A stretch of 64,000 bases of DNA. Source: Bradyrhizobium sp. AZCC 1719. Lineage in GTDB: Bacteria > Pseudomonadota > Alphaproteobacteria > Rhizobiales > Xanthobacteraceae. Shown here piece by piece: positions 33,212 through 42,603 of this stretch. The stretch covers positions 620,001 to 684,000 of the forward strand of contig NZ_JAZHRU010000001.1 of assembly GCF_036924525.1 (NCBI RefSeq). The letters run 5' to 3'. The position numbers and the translations under genes were made by a program. Within the stretch, counting starts at the first letter, position 1. Each line of letters begins with the position of its first letter. Under the pieces are notes generated by a model that was given only the letters and a program-made list of their open reading frames with translations, did no database searches and was not told where the DNA came from.

Positions 33212-34183
33212 ATGTTTCAACGCAGCCATTTGAGAATCGCGCTTGCGGCCGCCGCTATGCTGGTGTCGGCCCATGCCGGCGCGCAAGACTATCCCACCAA
33301 GCCGATTACGCTGATCGTCCCGTGGCCGGCGGGCGGTTCGACCGACATCTCGATGCGCGCGATCGCCGAAAGCGCTTCCAAGGTGCTGGGACAGCCGATC
33401 GCCATCGACAACAAGGCTGGCGGTAGCGGCACCGTCGGCCCGGCCACCATGGCGGCCGGCGCCAAGCCAGACGGCTACACCATCGCGCAGATTCCGATAA
33501 CCGTGTTCCGCCTGCCCCTGATGCAGGAAGTCTCGTGGAATCCGGACAAGGACTTCACCTATATCGTCCACCTCACCGGCTACACGTTCGGCGTTACCAC
33601 CAGCGCCGAGTCGCCCTTCAAGACGTGGAAGGACGTTGTCGACTACGCCAAGCAGAATCCCGGCAAGGTGACCTATGCGACGCCGGGCGCCGGCACATCG
33701 CTGCATATCGGCATGGAGCAGATCGCGTCCATGGCCGGCATCAAGCTCACCCAGGTGCCTTTCAAGGGCGGCGCGGAAACCAACGCCGCGGTGCTGGGAC
33801 AGCACACCATGCTGCAGGCGGATTCAACGGGTTGGCGGCCGCTGGTCGACGCCGGCAAGCTGCGGCTTCTGATGGTGTGGACCTCGGCGCGTTCGCCGAA
33901 TTATCCCGACGTGCCGACGCTGAAGGAGCTCGGCTATCCCATGGTCTATGACTCGCCATTCGGCATCGCCGGACCGAAAGGCATGGACCCGAAGATCGTC
34001 GCCAAGCTGCACGACGCCTTCAAGAAGGCGCTGGACGATCCGGCCGTGATCGCGACGCTGGCGAAATTCGACATGGTGCCCAGTTACAAGAGCACCGAGG
34101 ACTACAAGAAGTTCGTCGTCGAGGTTACCGAGTCAGAGCGCAAGGTGGTCGACAAGCTCGGTCTGGCGAAGAAGACGAACTAA
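33212..34183 (+). CDS. tctC: Tripartite tricarboxylate transporter solute-binding protein
   Basis: 323 residues from ATG 33212; a TTG three nt upstream is less likely. A signal peptide (RSHLRIALAAAAMLVSAHAGAQ) ends near residue 24. Bug-family blocks: YPTKPITLIVPWPAGGSTDISMRAIAE, IAIDNKAGGSGTVGPATMAAGAKPDGYTI, and VPFKGGAETNAAVLGQHT. Unlike the orphan at 24213, this one is followed by tctB and tctA on the same strand, so it is the binding protein of a complete TTT importer for a carboxylate, possibly an amino-acid breakdown product. Partner identity is from context. Confidence 0.94.
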   Translation: MFQRSHLRIALAAAAMLVSAHAGAQDYPTKPITLIVPWPAGGSTDISMRAIAESASKVLGQPIAIDNKAGGSGTVGPATMAAGAKPDGYTIAQIPITVFRLPLMQEVSWNPDKDFTYIVHLTGYTFGVTTSAESPFKTWKDVVDYAKQNPGKVTYATPGAGTSLHIGMEQIASMAGIKLTQVPFKGGAETNAAVLGQHTMLQADSTGWRPLVDAGKLRLLMVWTSARSPNYPDVPTLKELGYPMVYDSPFGIAGPKGMDPKIVAKLHDAFKKALDDPAVIATLAKFDMVPSYKSTEDYKKFVVEVTESERKVVDKLGLAKKTN

Positions 34184-34195
34184 TTGCTGCCTGGC

Positions 34196-34331
34196 ACGTG
34201 TCCCGGACGCCGTGCAGCACGTTTGCGTTGCTCCGCGGAGCCGGGACCCACTGCGCCCGCAAACGCCCGCAAACATATGGGCTCCGGCTCTGCGGCGCAC
34301 CACTTCGTGCTGCGCCGCGTCCGGGGAACGG
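34196..34331. repeat. Dispersed repeat between tctC and tctB
   Basis: Starts TCCCGGACGCCGTGCAGC and ends GCGCCGCGTCCGGGGA, with terminal inverted bases; CGGAGCCGGGACCCA lies inside. A shortened relative (TCCCGGACGCCGTGCAGCGC then GCGGGACCCC) is at 42288-42385. It interrupts the tct operon without any coding potential. Confidence 0.6.
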
Positions 34332-34344
34332 CTGAAAGAGACAG

Positions 34345-34830
34345 ATGAACGACAACGCCAACGTCAAATTCCGCCTCAACAATTCCGAACTGTGGGGCGG
34401 GCTGATCGGGCTCGCGCTCGGCGGCTTCGTGATCTGGTCCGGGCTCAAGCTCAAGCTCGGCACCATCAACGATCCCGGGTCGGGCTACGTCCTGTTCTAT
34501 ACCGGCATCCTGATGTGCCTGTTCGCCGCGGCGATCATCGTCGCGGCGCTCACCGAGGGTGGGCCGACCTTCGGTTCGCGTTGGCAGAATGCGCGCTGGA
34601 CAAAGCCGGTGATCGTCATCGCCTGCCTCGCCGCGTTCGCCTTTGCGCTCAATCCGCTTGGCTTCCTGCTGTCGTCGATCCCGCTGATGGTGCTGCTGTT
34701 GCGGCTGGTCGATCCGGTGCGCTGGCAATTGACCATTCCAATCGCGCTGTTGGTGCCGCTCGGCATGTGGTGGATCCTTAAGCGCCTGCTGCTGATCCAA
34801 TTGCCCTCGGGCATCTTCGAAATCGGCTGA
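34345..34830 (+). CDS. tctB: Tripartite tricarboxylate transporter small membrane subunit
   Basis: 161 residues from ATG 34345. Four hydrophobic segments match TctB: near residues 13-32, 45-65, 82-100 and 105-150. The N-terminal block ELWGGLIGLALGGFVIWSGLKLKLGTINDPGSGYVLFYTGIL is diagnostic for the family (DxGxG before the second helix). It supports TctA in sodium-coupled carboxylate uptake. It is followed by tctA after 7 nt. Confidence 0.92.
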   Translation: MNDNANVKFRLNNSELWGGLIGLALGGFVIWSGLKLKLGTINDPGSGYVLFYTGILMCLFAAAIIVAALTEGGPTFGSRWQNARWTKPVIVIACLAAFAFALNPLGFLLSSIPLMVLLLRLVDPVRWQLTIPIALLVPLGMWWILKRLLLIQLPSGIFEIG

Positions 34831-34837
34831 TCGCACC

Positions 34838-36346
34838 ATGGACACGCTCATCAACGTCGCGCATGGCTTCGGCGTCGCCCTTCAGCCAATCAATCTGGTC
34901 TATTGTTTCATCGGCGTCTTTATCGGAACGCTGGTCGGCGTGCTGCCCGGCATCGGCCCGATCTCGGCGATGTCGCTCTTACTGCCGATCACGCTGTCGG
35001 GAACGCCAGAGTCCGGCATCATCATGATGGCCGGCATCTATTACGGCTCGATGTATGGCGGCTCGACCACCTCGATCCTGGTCAACATTCCCGGCGAAGC
35101 CGCTTCCGTCGTCACCTGTATCGACGGGCACCAGATGGCGAAACAAGGCCGCGCCGGTCCAGCGCTCGGCATCGCCGCGTTCGGCTCGTTCATCGCCGGC
35201 ACCTTTGCGCTGGTCGCGCTGATGCTGGTGGCGCCGAAGCTTGCCAGCGTCGCGATCGCTTTCGGGCCGGCCGAATATTTCAGCCTGATGGTGCTCGGCG
35301 TCGTGGTGCTCACTTTCCTGACGCAGGGCTCGATGGCGAAGGCGCTGCTGATGGCTTGCACCGGCGTTGTGCTCGGCCTGATCGGTCTCGACAGCATCAC
35401 CGCGCAGCCGCGCCTGACCTTCGGCCGGATCGAGCTAATCGACGGCATTGGCCTCGTCCCGGTTGTCATGGGCCTGTTCGGCGTCGCGGAGGTGCTGCTC
35501 AACACTGAACAAATCATCAAGCGCGACATCATCAACACGAAGATCGCGCACCTGCTGCCAAGCAAAGCAGACTGGAAGGCCAGCGCGGGCCCGATGTCGC
35601 GCGGAACGATTATGGGATTCCTTCTCGGCATCCTGCCGGGCGGCGGCGCGGTGATCTCTTCCTTTGCGTCCTATGCTCTGGAAAAGCGGCTGTCCAAGAC
35701 ACCGGAGCGCTTTGGCAACGGCGCGATCGAGGGCGTGGCGGGACCCGAAGCCGCCAATAACGCGGCCGCCGGAGGCGCCTTCATTCCGCTGATGACGCTC
35801 GGCATTCCGCCGAATGTGGTGATGGCGCTGTTGCTCGGCGCCTTCGTCATTCACGGCCTGCAGCCCGGTCCCTTGATGATCACGCAGAACCCGGGCCTGT
35901 TCTGGGGCATCGTCGCCAGCATGTATATCGGCAATTTGATGCTGCTGGTGCTAAACCTGCCGATGATCGGCATGTGGGTCCAGCTCCTCAAACTGCCCTA
36001 CAACATTCTGTTCCCGCTGATCATCCTGTTCACCATCATCGGCGTCTATTGCTCAAGCAACAACGTGTTCGACGTCTATGTGATGATCGCGTTCGGCATT
36101 ATCGGCTATTTCATGCGCAAGCTCGGCTACGAGCCGGCGCCATTGGTGCTGGCCTTCGTGCTGGGACCGATGCTGGAGAACAATCTGCGCAAGTCGCTGA
36201 TCCTCTCCCAGGGCAATCTGATGACGTTCGTCGAGCGGCCGATCTCGGCCGCCTGCCTTCTGTTTGCAGTCGTGCTGCTGGTCGCGCCGTTGCTGCCGTC
36301 ACTACGGAAGAAGCGAGAGCTGGTCGCGCTGGATGAAGAGGTGTGA
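34838..36346 (+). CDS. tctA: Tripartite tricarboxylate transporter large membrane subunit
   Basis: 502 residues, about 11-12 membrane segments. Conserved TctA regions: [24 protein letters not shown] near residue 32, [35 protein letters not shown] near 70-100, and the second copy [27 protein letters not shown] with [24 protein letters not shown] at 265-330, reflecting the internal repeat of the family. It forms the translocation channel. Length is standard. The last gene of the tctCBA operon. Confidence 0.95.
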   Translation: MDTLINVAHGFGVALQPINLVYCFIGVFIGTLVGVLPGIGPISAMSLLLPITLSGTPESGIIMMAGIYYGSMYGGSTTSILVNIPGEAASVVTCIDGHQMAKQGRAGPALGIAAFGSFIAGTFALVALMLVAPKLASVAIAFGPAEYFSLMVLGVVVLTFLTQGSMAKALLMACTGVVLGLIGLDSITAQPRLTFGRIELIDGIGLVPVVMGLFGVAEVLLNTEQIIKRDIINTKIAHLLPSKADWKASAGPMSRGTIMGFLLGILPGGGAVISSFASYALEKRLSKTPERFGNGAIEGVAGPEAANNAAAGGAFIPLMTLGIPPNVVMALLLGAFVIHGLQPGPLMITQNPGLFWGIVASMYIGNLMLLVLNLPMIGMWVQLLKLPYNILFPLIILFTIIGVYCSSNNVFDVYVMIAFGIIGYFMRKLGYEPAPLVLAFVLGPMLENNLRKSLILSQGNLMTFVERPISAACLLFAVVLLVAPLLPSLRKKRELVALDEEV

Positions 36347-36382
36347 GGGGCCGGAGCAGTGCCGCGCCCCGTGTCCCTGCTG

Positions 36383-37246
36383 CTAGTCGCCCGCTTGTTC
36401 CGCCGCTTCGCGGCATGATAGGCACCAACCATCCTCGTGTAGCCAGCAATTCTCCTCTTGTTCATGAGGGTCGCTGCGCAGCGACTTGACGCCGGCGCCG
36501 CGATCACGCGACAACGCTTCAGCGAGCCGCTTACTCACCTCAGCATCGCGTGCACCCGCGAATTCATAGAATAGAACCTGACACAAGAACCGCGCGCTGA
36601 ACTTGTCAGCGCGGAGGCGCGTGACCAGCAACATGCCGCCGAAACCTTCAGCTGGTGTCATGGGAAACAATAGGCGTCCGCCGGGCTTCAATGCGTCCAG
36701 CCAGGCCGGAAGCGGATGCGTCGCTCCAGCACTGGCGACGATCACGTCCGCGGGCGTGAGAGGATGACCGGTGCCGTCGCCATTCGCGACCATGACCTGC
36801 GGCCATGGTGCGAGGGCCGCACGCGCCAGCTCCGCAAGTCGCGGCTCGATTTCGATCGCCTCCACGGCGCCATCACGACCGACCAGCTCGGCCAGGATGG
36901 CAGTGTAATAGCCCGTGCCGCAACCGAGATGCACCACATGTTCGTTGGCCGCGACATCAAGCTTGTCGAACACGAAAGCCCAAAGGCTGGGCTGGCCGTT
37001 GTTGAGCCTGCGGCTTTCGTCGAGCGCGATCAGCACATCATGATAGACGTGACATGGATCGTCATCGGGTGTGGTTCGATAGTCCGCCATGTTCCAGAAG
37101 CTTTTGATCCGCCAAGGCCCGGGGCCGACGAACCCCTCACGCGGCACGGCCGCAAAGGCCGCCTTCACCGCGGCTGAGCGCATATCGGCGACAAACCAGA
37201 GGTCTTCTGCATAGTGTCGGCGCTGGACTTCTACGGAATCGGACAC
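36383..37246 (-). CDS. Protein-L-isoaspartate methyltransferase-like (PCMT family)
   Basis: 287 residues from GTG 37246 with GAGG at 8 nt. PCMT fold: ERHY-like start VEVQRRHYAEDL, AFAAVPREGFVGPGPW near residue 38, SAM motif I VVHLGCGTGYYTAILAELVG near 118, then VEAIEIEPRLAELARAAL and the NGDGTGHP / DVIVASAGAT post-I motifs. It is longer than typical Pcm (~210 aa), with a Cys-containing C-terminal extension (CWLHEDGWCLSC). It may repair isoaspartyl proteins or methylate another substrate. It converges on tctA. Confidence 0.82.
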   Translation of the reverse strand: MSDSVEVQRRHYAEDLWFVADMRSAAVKAAFAAVPREGFVGPGPWRIKSFWNMADYRTTPDDDPCHVYHDVLIALDESRRLNNGQPSLWAFVFDKLDVAANEHVVHLGCGTGYYTAILAELVGRDGAVEAIEIEPRLAELARAALAPWPQVMVANGDGTGHPLTPADVIVASAGATHPLPAWLDALKPGGRLLFPMTPAEGFGGMLLVTRLRADKFSARFLCQVLFYEFAGARDAEVSKRLAEALSRDRGAGVKSLRSDPHEQEENCWLHEDGWCLSCREAAEQAGD

Positions 37247-37355
37247 ATCAGGGCCTCAACCATGGGATGAGCGGCCAGCGTAGCACATCAAGGATGCACG
37301 CTGTAGCCTCATCACACTCCCGCTCGCCCGGATTGAGCTGTGGCCTATCTGTTCG

Positions 37356-37443
37356 TGATGCACCCGGGCTTGTCCCGGGCGTCCACGTTCTTTGTCATCC
37401 CGCGCAAGGGCGTGGATGGCCGGGACGAGCCCGGCCATGACGC
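37356..37443. repeat. Dispersed palindromic repeat
   Basis: Contains CACCCGGGCTTGTCCCGGGCGTCCACG and GTGGATGGCCGGGACGAGCCCGGCCATGACG (split here as two halves); the halves are largely self-complementary. Located between the M20 peptidase and the PCMT-like gene. Confidence 0.55.
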
Positions 37444-37461
37444 CAGGTGAGGCATTTTCGT

Positions 37462-38847
37462 TCAAGCCTTGCGCTTCATCTCGCCAAGGTCCCAGAACAG
37501 GCCGGCCATGATGGCGAGCGCCTCTTCGGTCACCGGCAGCAGGATGTGCTCGTCCGGCGCATGCTGCGAGCAGCCAGGGTAGGAATGCGGCACCCAGATC
37601 GTCGGCAGGCCAAGTCCCTCGGCGAACACGTCATTCGGCAGCGAGCCGCCAAAGTTCGGCAGGATCGCCGGCGACTTGCCGGTGGTCTCCCTGATCGAGT
37701 TCGCGGTCCAGTTCACCCAGGGGCTGTCGACATCGGTGCGTGAGGCGGCGAAACGTTGCGTGCCGCTGACTTCCACCATCGGAAAGCCGTTGGCGTGCAG
37801 GTGCGCGCGCACGGCGTCGATGACCTCTTCGTATTTGGTGCCGACGACGAAACGAAGCTGCAGCACGGCATTGGCGCGTCCGGGAATGGCGTTGGCCGGC
37901 TTCTCGATACTGCCCGACGACATCGCCAGCACCTCCAGCGTATTCCAGGCAAACAGCCGCTCAGCAGGCGATAGCCCCTCCTCGCCCCAGTCGGGCGCCA
38001 GCGCCGGTTCGTCCGCGGTCGGCTCGATCTTCACGTCTGCAAGCGCCGCGCGGACGGCATTCGATATCCGCGGCGGCTTGAGCGCGTCGAGCTTCATCCG
38101 CCCCTTGCCGTCGACGAGGCTCGCAATGGCGTTGCAAAGGATCGTCGCGGGATTGGCGAGCACGCCGCCCCAATTGCCCGAATGGTGGCCGCCTTCGCGC
38201 AAATTGACATCGAGATGGATGCGATTGCCGCCGCGACAGCCGAGGAAGATCGTGGGCCGATCGGCCGAGAGCCGCGGCCCGTCGGACGCCAGGAACAGAT
38301 CGGCTTTCAGCGCCTCGCTATGGGCTTCGCATACCTGCCGCAGATCGGGCGAGCCGATCTCCTCGCCGGTCTCGATAATGAATTTGGCATTGAAGCCAAG
38401 CTTGCCGCCGCGGGTTTCGCGTACGGCGCGCAATGCCGCGAGGTTGATACTGTGCTGGCCTTTGTTGTCGGCGGTGCCGCGGCCATAGACGCGCTCGCCC
38501 TTGGTCGTGACCTGCCACGGATCGAGATTGTCGCGCCATTCGCCTTCCATGCCGTCGACGACGTCGCCATGGCCATAAGTAAGCACGGTCGGCAGCGAGG
38601 GATCCTCACGATAATCCGCCAGCAGATACGGCCCCTTGCCGGTCGGCGATTCGATCAGGCGGGTGGAAAAGTCGAGCGCGGCAAAGGCCGGCTGGAGGTC
38701 GTCGACGAGATAGGCGCGCAACGCCTCGCCGCTGCCGGGATTCTGGCTTTCGGTCCGATATCCAACCCTGCGGCCGAGCTCGGCGAGAAACGCGCCGGAA
38801 TGAAGATGCTCGCGTACCCGCGCAACCGCGTCGGCTCTATCAGCCAT
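37462..38847 (-). CDS. M20-family dipeptidase/metallopeptidase
   Basis: 461 residues from ATG 38847 with AAGGAAAG upstream; an extra 7 codons open to 38868 are unlikely. Metal ligands and catalytic acids are all visible: His/Asp in LTYGHGDVVDG, bridging Asp in GRGTADNKGQ, the Glu pair in IIETGEEIGS, Asp in LASDGP, and the C-terminal His in HSYPGCSQHAPDEHI. Cytosolic di-zinc enzyme of the carboxypeptidase/carnosinase branch, cleaving dipeptides or acylated amino acids. Confidence 0.94.
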   Translation of the reverse strand: MADRADAVARVREHLHSGAFLAELGRRVGYRTESQNPGSGEALRAYLVDDLQPAFAALDFSTRLIESPTGKGPYLLADYREDPSLPTVLTYGHGDVVDGMEGEWRDNLDPWQVTTKGERVYGRGTADNKGQHSINLAALRAVRETRGGKLGFNAKFIIETGEEIGSPDLRQVCEAHSEALKADLFLASDGPRLSADRPTIFLGCRGGNRIHLDVNLREGGHHSGNWGGVLANPATILCNAIASLVDGKGRMKLDALKPPRISNAVRAALADVKIEPTADEPALAPDWGEEGLSPAERLFAWNTLEVLAMSSGSIEKPANAIPGRANAVLQLRFVVGTKYEEVIDAVRAHLHANGFPMVEVSGTQRFAASRTDVDSPWVNWTANSIRETTGKSPAILPNFGGSLPNDVFAEGLGLPTIWVPHSYPGCSQHAPDEHILLPVTEEALAIMAGLFWDLGEMKRKA

Positions 38848-39031
38848 ATTTCTTTCCTTTGTTCGCAAACGTGTTGGGCCGCAACCTATCGGGATAAGCC
38901 GCCCGCTGGAAGAGGCAGGGCCTGTCGAATGGGCCTTGCTAAACGCAGCGAGGATGCAACAATTTCAAGCAACAGCCCGGCGTTTAACCGGGCAAATGCG
39001 CGAGGGAACTGCGCGCTGCGAGGTCCGCGTC

Positions 39032-40405
39032 ATGACAAAACAAATCCGGCTCAACGCCTTCGCCATGAACTGCGTGGCGCATCAATCGCCGGGGCTCTGG
39101 ACCCATCCGCGCGACCGCACGCTGGACTACAACCGCCTGGCCTATTGGCTCGATCTGGCAAAGACGCTGGAGCGCGGCCGGTTCGACGGACTTTTCCTCG
39201 CCGACGTGCTTGGCGTCTACGACGTCTTCGGCAACAGCCCGGACGCGGCGCTGCGCAATGCCGCGCAGACGCCGGCCAACGAGCCGCTGATGCTGATCCC
39301 GGCGATGGCGGCGGTGACGCAGAATCTCGGCTTCGGCGTCACCAGCAATCTCTCTTTCGAGCCGCCCTACCCGTTTGCGCGGAGAATGTCGACGCTCGAT
39401 CATCTCACGGAGGGACGCGTCGGCTGGAACGTGGTGACCGGCTATCTCGATAGCGCTGCCCGCAGCGCCGGCAAGGACAAGCAGACCGCGCATGACGACC
39501 GCTACGAGATCGCGGATGAATATATGGAGCTGGTGTACAAGCTCTGGGAAGGAAGCTGGGAGGACGAGGCCGTGCTGCGCGACCGCGCGCGCGGGATTTT
39601 TGCCGATCCTGCCAAAGTGCATCGCATCCAGCACGAGGGCCGTAACTACCGGCTCAACGCCATCCATCTTAGCGAGCCGTCACCGCAGCGGACGCCGGTG
39701 CTGTACCAGGCCGGCACCTCGCCGCGTGGACGGCAGTTCGCCGCGCAACACGCCGAATGCGTATTCATGTCGGGCCCATCGGCCAAGATCATCGGGCCGC
39801 GGGTGGCCGCGATCCGCGCGCTGGCGCAGGAGATCGGACGCAATCCGGCTGAAATCCTGATGTTCTCCATGATGACCATCATTCTCGGCCGCACCGAGGC
39901 CGAGGCAAAGGCGAAGTACGCGGACTATCGGGCGCACATCGCGACTGAGGGCGCGCTGGCCTTGATGTCGGGCTGGATGGGCGTCGATTTCTCGAGCTAC
40001 GACCTCGACCAGGAAGTGCGCCACGTCCAGAACGACGCCGGCCGCACCGCGCTCGACAACGTCACGCGCGCCGATCCCGACCGGGTCTGGACCGTGCGCG
40101 AAGTTGTCGAGCATGTCGGCATCGGCGGCGCCGGACCGGTCGTGGTCGGCACGCCAGAAAAGGTTGCCGACGATATCGAGGCGTGGTTCGAGCAGACCGA
40201 TGTCGACGGCCTCAACATAGCGTTCGCCACTTCGCCCGGCGATTTCGAGGATATCGCCGACATGCTGGCGCCTGAATTGACAAGGCGAGGACGGTACAAG
40301 AACGAATACGCGAAGGGGACGCTGCGAGAGAAGCTGTTCGGTGCGGGGCGCGCGCGGCTGACGGAGCAGCATCCGGCGGCGAGATTTCGCCCGCATGTGC
40401 AGTGA
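39032..40405 (+). CDS. LLM-class flavin-dependent monooxygenase (NtaA/DszA type), second copy
   Basis: 457 residues from ATG 39032 (GAGG at 8 nt); longer frames to 38936 add arginine-rich residues with no homology. Blocks: IRLNAFAMNCVAHQSPGLWTHP, GRFDGLFLADVLGVYDVFGN, NLSFEPPYPFARRMSTLDHLTEGRVGWNVVTGYL, TPVLYQAGTSPRGRQFAAQHAECVF. Same subgroup as the 19558 gene but only distantly similar, so not a recent duplicate. It needs FMNH2 from a reductase encoded elsewhere. Flanked by M20 peptidase and ThDP decarboxylase genes on the other strand. Confidence 0.92.
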   Translation: MTKQIRLNAFAMNCVAHQSPGLWTHPRDRTLDYNRLAYWLDLAKTLERGRFDGLFLADVLGVYDVFGNSPDAALRNAAQTPANEPLMLIPAMAAVTQNLGFGVTSNLSFEPPYPFARRMSTLDHLTEGRVGWNVVTGYLDSAARSAGKDKQTAHDDRYEIADEYMELVYKLWEGSWEDEAVLRDRARGIFADPAKVHRIQHEGRNYRLNAIHLSEPSPQRTPVLYQAGTSPRGRQFAAQHAECVFMSGPSAKIIGPRVAAIRALAQEIGRNPAEILMFSMMTIILGRTEAEAKAKYADYRAHIATEGALALMSGWMGVDFSSYDLDQEVRHVQNDAGRTALDNVTRADPDRVWTVREVVEHVGIGGAGPVVVGTPEKVADDIEAWFEQTDVDGLNIAFATSPGDFEDIADMLAPELTRRGRYKNEYAKGTLREKLFGAGRARLTEQHPAARFRPHVQ

Positions 40406-40426
40406 AGGCGGCGGAGTAGCGCTCCG

Positions 40427-40505
40427 TCGTTCCGGGATGGTCCGAAGGACCAGACCCGGAACCTCGAGATTCCGGGTTCGATGCTTTGCATCGCCCCGGA
40501 ATGAC
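40427..40505. repeat. Dispersed repeat (CGTTCCGGGATGG type), copy 1
   Basis: CGTTCCGGGATGGTCC, AAGGACCAGACCCGGAA, CTCGAGATTCCGGG, TTCGATGC, GCATCGCCCCGGAATGAC in order: outer and inner arms are complementary. A second copy at 46447-46529 is about 85-90% alike by eye. Here it lies between the convergent monooxygenase and ThDP-enzyme genes. Confidence 0.8.
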
Positions 40506-40510
40506 CGCAT

Positions 40511-42175
40511 CTAATTCACCGCGTTACTCACCACCACCTCGATCAGCTTCGCGCCGGGGCGGCTGAAGGCCGACGACAATACCGACTTCAACTGGCCGGG
40601 ATCGGTCACCTTCGTCGCCTCCAGACCAAGCGATTTCGCCACGCCGGCAAAATCCACCGGGGGATCCACAAAATCCATGCCGACGTAATGATCGTCGCCG
40701 TGGAAGGCGAGCAGCCGTTGCTTGATGATGCGGTAGCCGCCATTGTTGACGATGACGAACGTCAGCGGCAGCTTGTGGTTTGCGGCCGTCCACAGCGACT
40801 GGATCGAGTACATCGAGCTGCCGTCGCCGGAATAACAGACCACTGGCCGCTGCGGATGGGCGAGGCTGACGCCGACAGACGCGGGCAGTCCCCAGCCGAT
40901 GCCGCCGGAGGCGAGCGCGTGATAGCCGTAGCGGTCGCGGTGCGGACGCAGCGCGATGATCTGCCGCGACGACGTCAATCCCTCGTCGACCAGAATGGCG
41001 TTATCAGGCATCGCTTCGACCACCTGCAGCGCCAGCCAGTCCGGATCTATTGGTAAAGTCTTGGCATGTTTCGCAATCTGTTCGACCAGCGGCTTGCGCC
41101 GCGCCGTCCAGTTCTTCGAGGCGAGTGCGTCCAATCCTTGGCTCGCGCGCGCCTGGAGCGCGCTGCCGCCGGCGGCCTTGAGCGCCGGCACCAGGGCGCG
41201 CAAGGTTTCCCGCACATCGGCCTTGAGCGCGATTTCCGCCCCATAGTTCCTGGCGAGATCGTTATCGACCAGGCCGATCTGCACGATCGACAGCCCGTCC
41301 GGCAACGGATCGACTTCGCTGTAGACCGACATCCGCAAGGGATCGCCGCCGAGCGCGATGATGAGATCGTATGGCGACAGCGCGTCACGGGCGATCTTCT
41401 GGATGCGCGCCAGCGCGCCCATGAAGCACGGGCTTTCCGACAGGAAATGGGCGCCATAGGGCGTCGGCGACTGGTAGGCTGGGCAACCCAGCGTTTCCGC
41501 GAGTTGAGCGGCCTCCTGCAACGCATCGCTTTTCACGATCTCGTCGCCGACAATGATCACCGGCCGCTCTGCCTTGAGAATCCGCGCGGTCAGCGCCTGC
41601 AACGATTCCTCCGACGGTTTGACGCGCGTATCGACGCGGGTCGAGCGGCCAAGCTCGATGCCGGCCTCGGAATTGAGGATGTCGCCCGGCAGCGAGATGA
41701 ACACCGGCCCGGTAGGTGGCGTGGTCGCGATCTTGGCGGCGCGGCGCACGATGCGCGGCAGGTCCTCCAACCGCGTCGCCTCCACCGCCCACTTGACCAA
41801 GGGCGCAGCCATCTGCACCAGCGGACCATAAAGCACCGGCTCCGTCAGGCCGTGGCCCTGCTCCTGCTGGCCGGCCGTCAGGATCAGCGGCGTGCCGGTA
41901 AAGCTGGCGTTGTAGAGCGAGCCCATCGCGTTGCCGAGGCCGGGCGCGACATGGACGTTGCAGGCGACGAGCTTGCCGGAGGCGCGGCTGAAGCCGTCGG
42001 CCATGGCGACGACCAGGCTTTCCTGCATCGCCATCACATAGGTGAGGTCGGGATGGTCCTTCAGCGCGTGCATGATCGGCAGTTCGGTGGTGCCGGGATT
42101 GCCGAACAGATGCGTAACGCCCTCGTCCTTCAGCAGTGCAAGAAATGCCGAACGGCCGGTGATCTTGTTTTTCAT
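40511..42175 (-). CDS. ThDP-dependent decarboxylase (benzoylformate decarboxylase-like)
   Basis: 554 residues from ATG 42175 with GGGAGG; the frame to 42337 has no further support. Three-domain ThDP enzyme: LFGNPGTTELPIM near residue 22 with the cofactor Glu in AMQESLVVAMADGFSR, NVHVAPGLGNAMGS containing a His equivalent to the active-site His70 of benzoylformate decarboxylase, and the ThDP/Mg motif GDGSSMYSIQ..to..VNNGGY. The acetolactate synthase family is close; the GNPGTTELP start and the His favour a 2-oxoacid decarboxylase such as MdlC. Substrate unproven. Confidence 0.88.
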   Translation of the reverse strand: MKNKITGRSAFLALLKDEGVTHLFGNPGTTELPIMHALKDHPDLTYVMAMQESLVVAMADGFSRASGKLVACNVHVAPGLGNAMGSLYNASFTGTPLILTAGQQEQGHGLTEPVLYGPLVQMAAPLVKWAVEATRLEDLPRIVRRAAKIATTPPTGPVFISLPGDILNSEAGIELGRSTRVDTRVKPSEESLQALTARILKAERPVIIVGDEIVKSDALQEAAQLAETLGCPAYQSPTPYGAHFLSESPCFMGALARIQKIARDALSPYDLIIALGGDPLRMSVYSEVDPLPDGLSIVQIGLVDNDLARNYGAEIALKADVRETLRALVPALKAAGGSALQARASQGLDALASKNWTARRKPLVEQIAKHAKTLPIDPDWLALQVVEAMPDNAILVDEGLTSSRQIIALRPHRDRYGYHALASGGIGWGLPASVGVSLAHPQRPVVCYSGDGSSMYSIQSLWTAANHKLPLTFVIVNNGGYRIIKQRLLAFHGDDHYVGMDFVDPPVDFAGVAKSLGLEATKVTDPGQLKSVLSSAFSRPGAKLIEVVVSNAVN

Positions 42176-42603
42176 TTTTCCTCCCGCCCGCCGCTTCGAA
42201 GAAGTGCGGGGTGGAAACAGATGACCAAACTTGACGCGTGTAAGCAATGGAGCGCGGTCATGGCTGCTCTGCACAGGCATTTTCCGTATCCCGGACGCCG
42301 TGCAGCGCGGCAGCGGTACACTGCGGGACCCCAACACAAAAACGCGAAAACAACCCCATGCAAAGTAGAATGGGATCCGGGTCGCAGCACTCAGACCGCC
42401 TGCCTCCGAAGCACGAGATGGTCCGTCGTCACGGCCTCATCCTGCTCCAGGTCGAGTACTCACTAAGCGACTGACTGATGTCCGCTCAACCCTCAACAGC
42501 GGCGGAATAGCGGACATAGCCCGATGTCGCAGAAGGGCCAGAGGCGACATCGAGCCTTCAATTTTACGTTTGGCATCGTATTTTCCTTAACACAACTTCG
42601 CCA
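42176..42603. other. Intergenic region with two repeat fragments
   Basis: 428 nt with no supported gene. Contains the shortened TCCCGGACGCCGTGCAGC repeat (42288-42385) and an inverted repeat at 42479-42516. Marks the left edge of a lower-GC stretch. Confidence 0.5.
42479..42516. repeat. 8-bp inverted repeat TGTCCGCT...AGCGGACA
   Basis: Perfect arms at 42479-42486 and 42509-42516. An imperfect relative (TGTCCGC ... AGCGGA) occurs at 43153-43178, so two such elements flank the 42604 gene. Such TGTCCGCT elements look like dispersed-repeat remnants. Confidence 0.55.

Noticed and set aside
36347..36382. Looked for a terminator between convergent tctA and PCMT-like genes
   Set aside because: The 36-nt space has GC-rich bases but no clear stem with a T-run.
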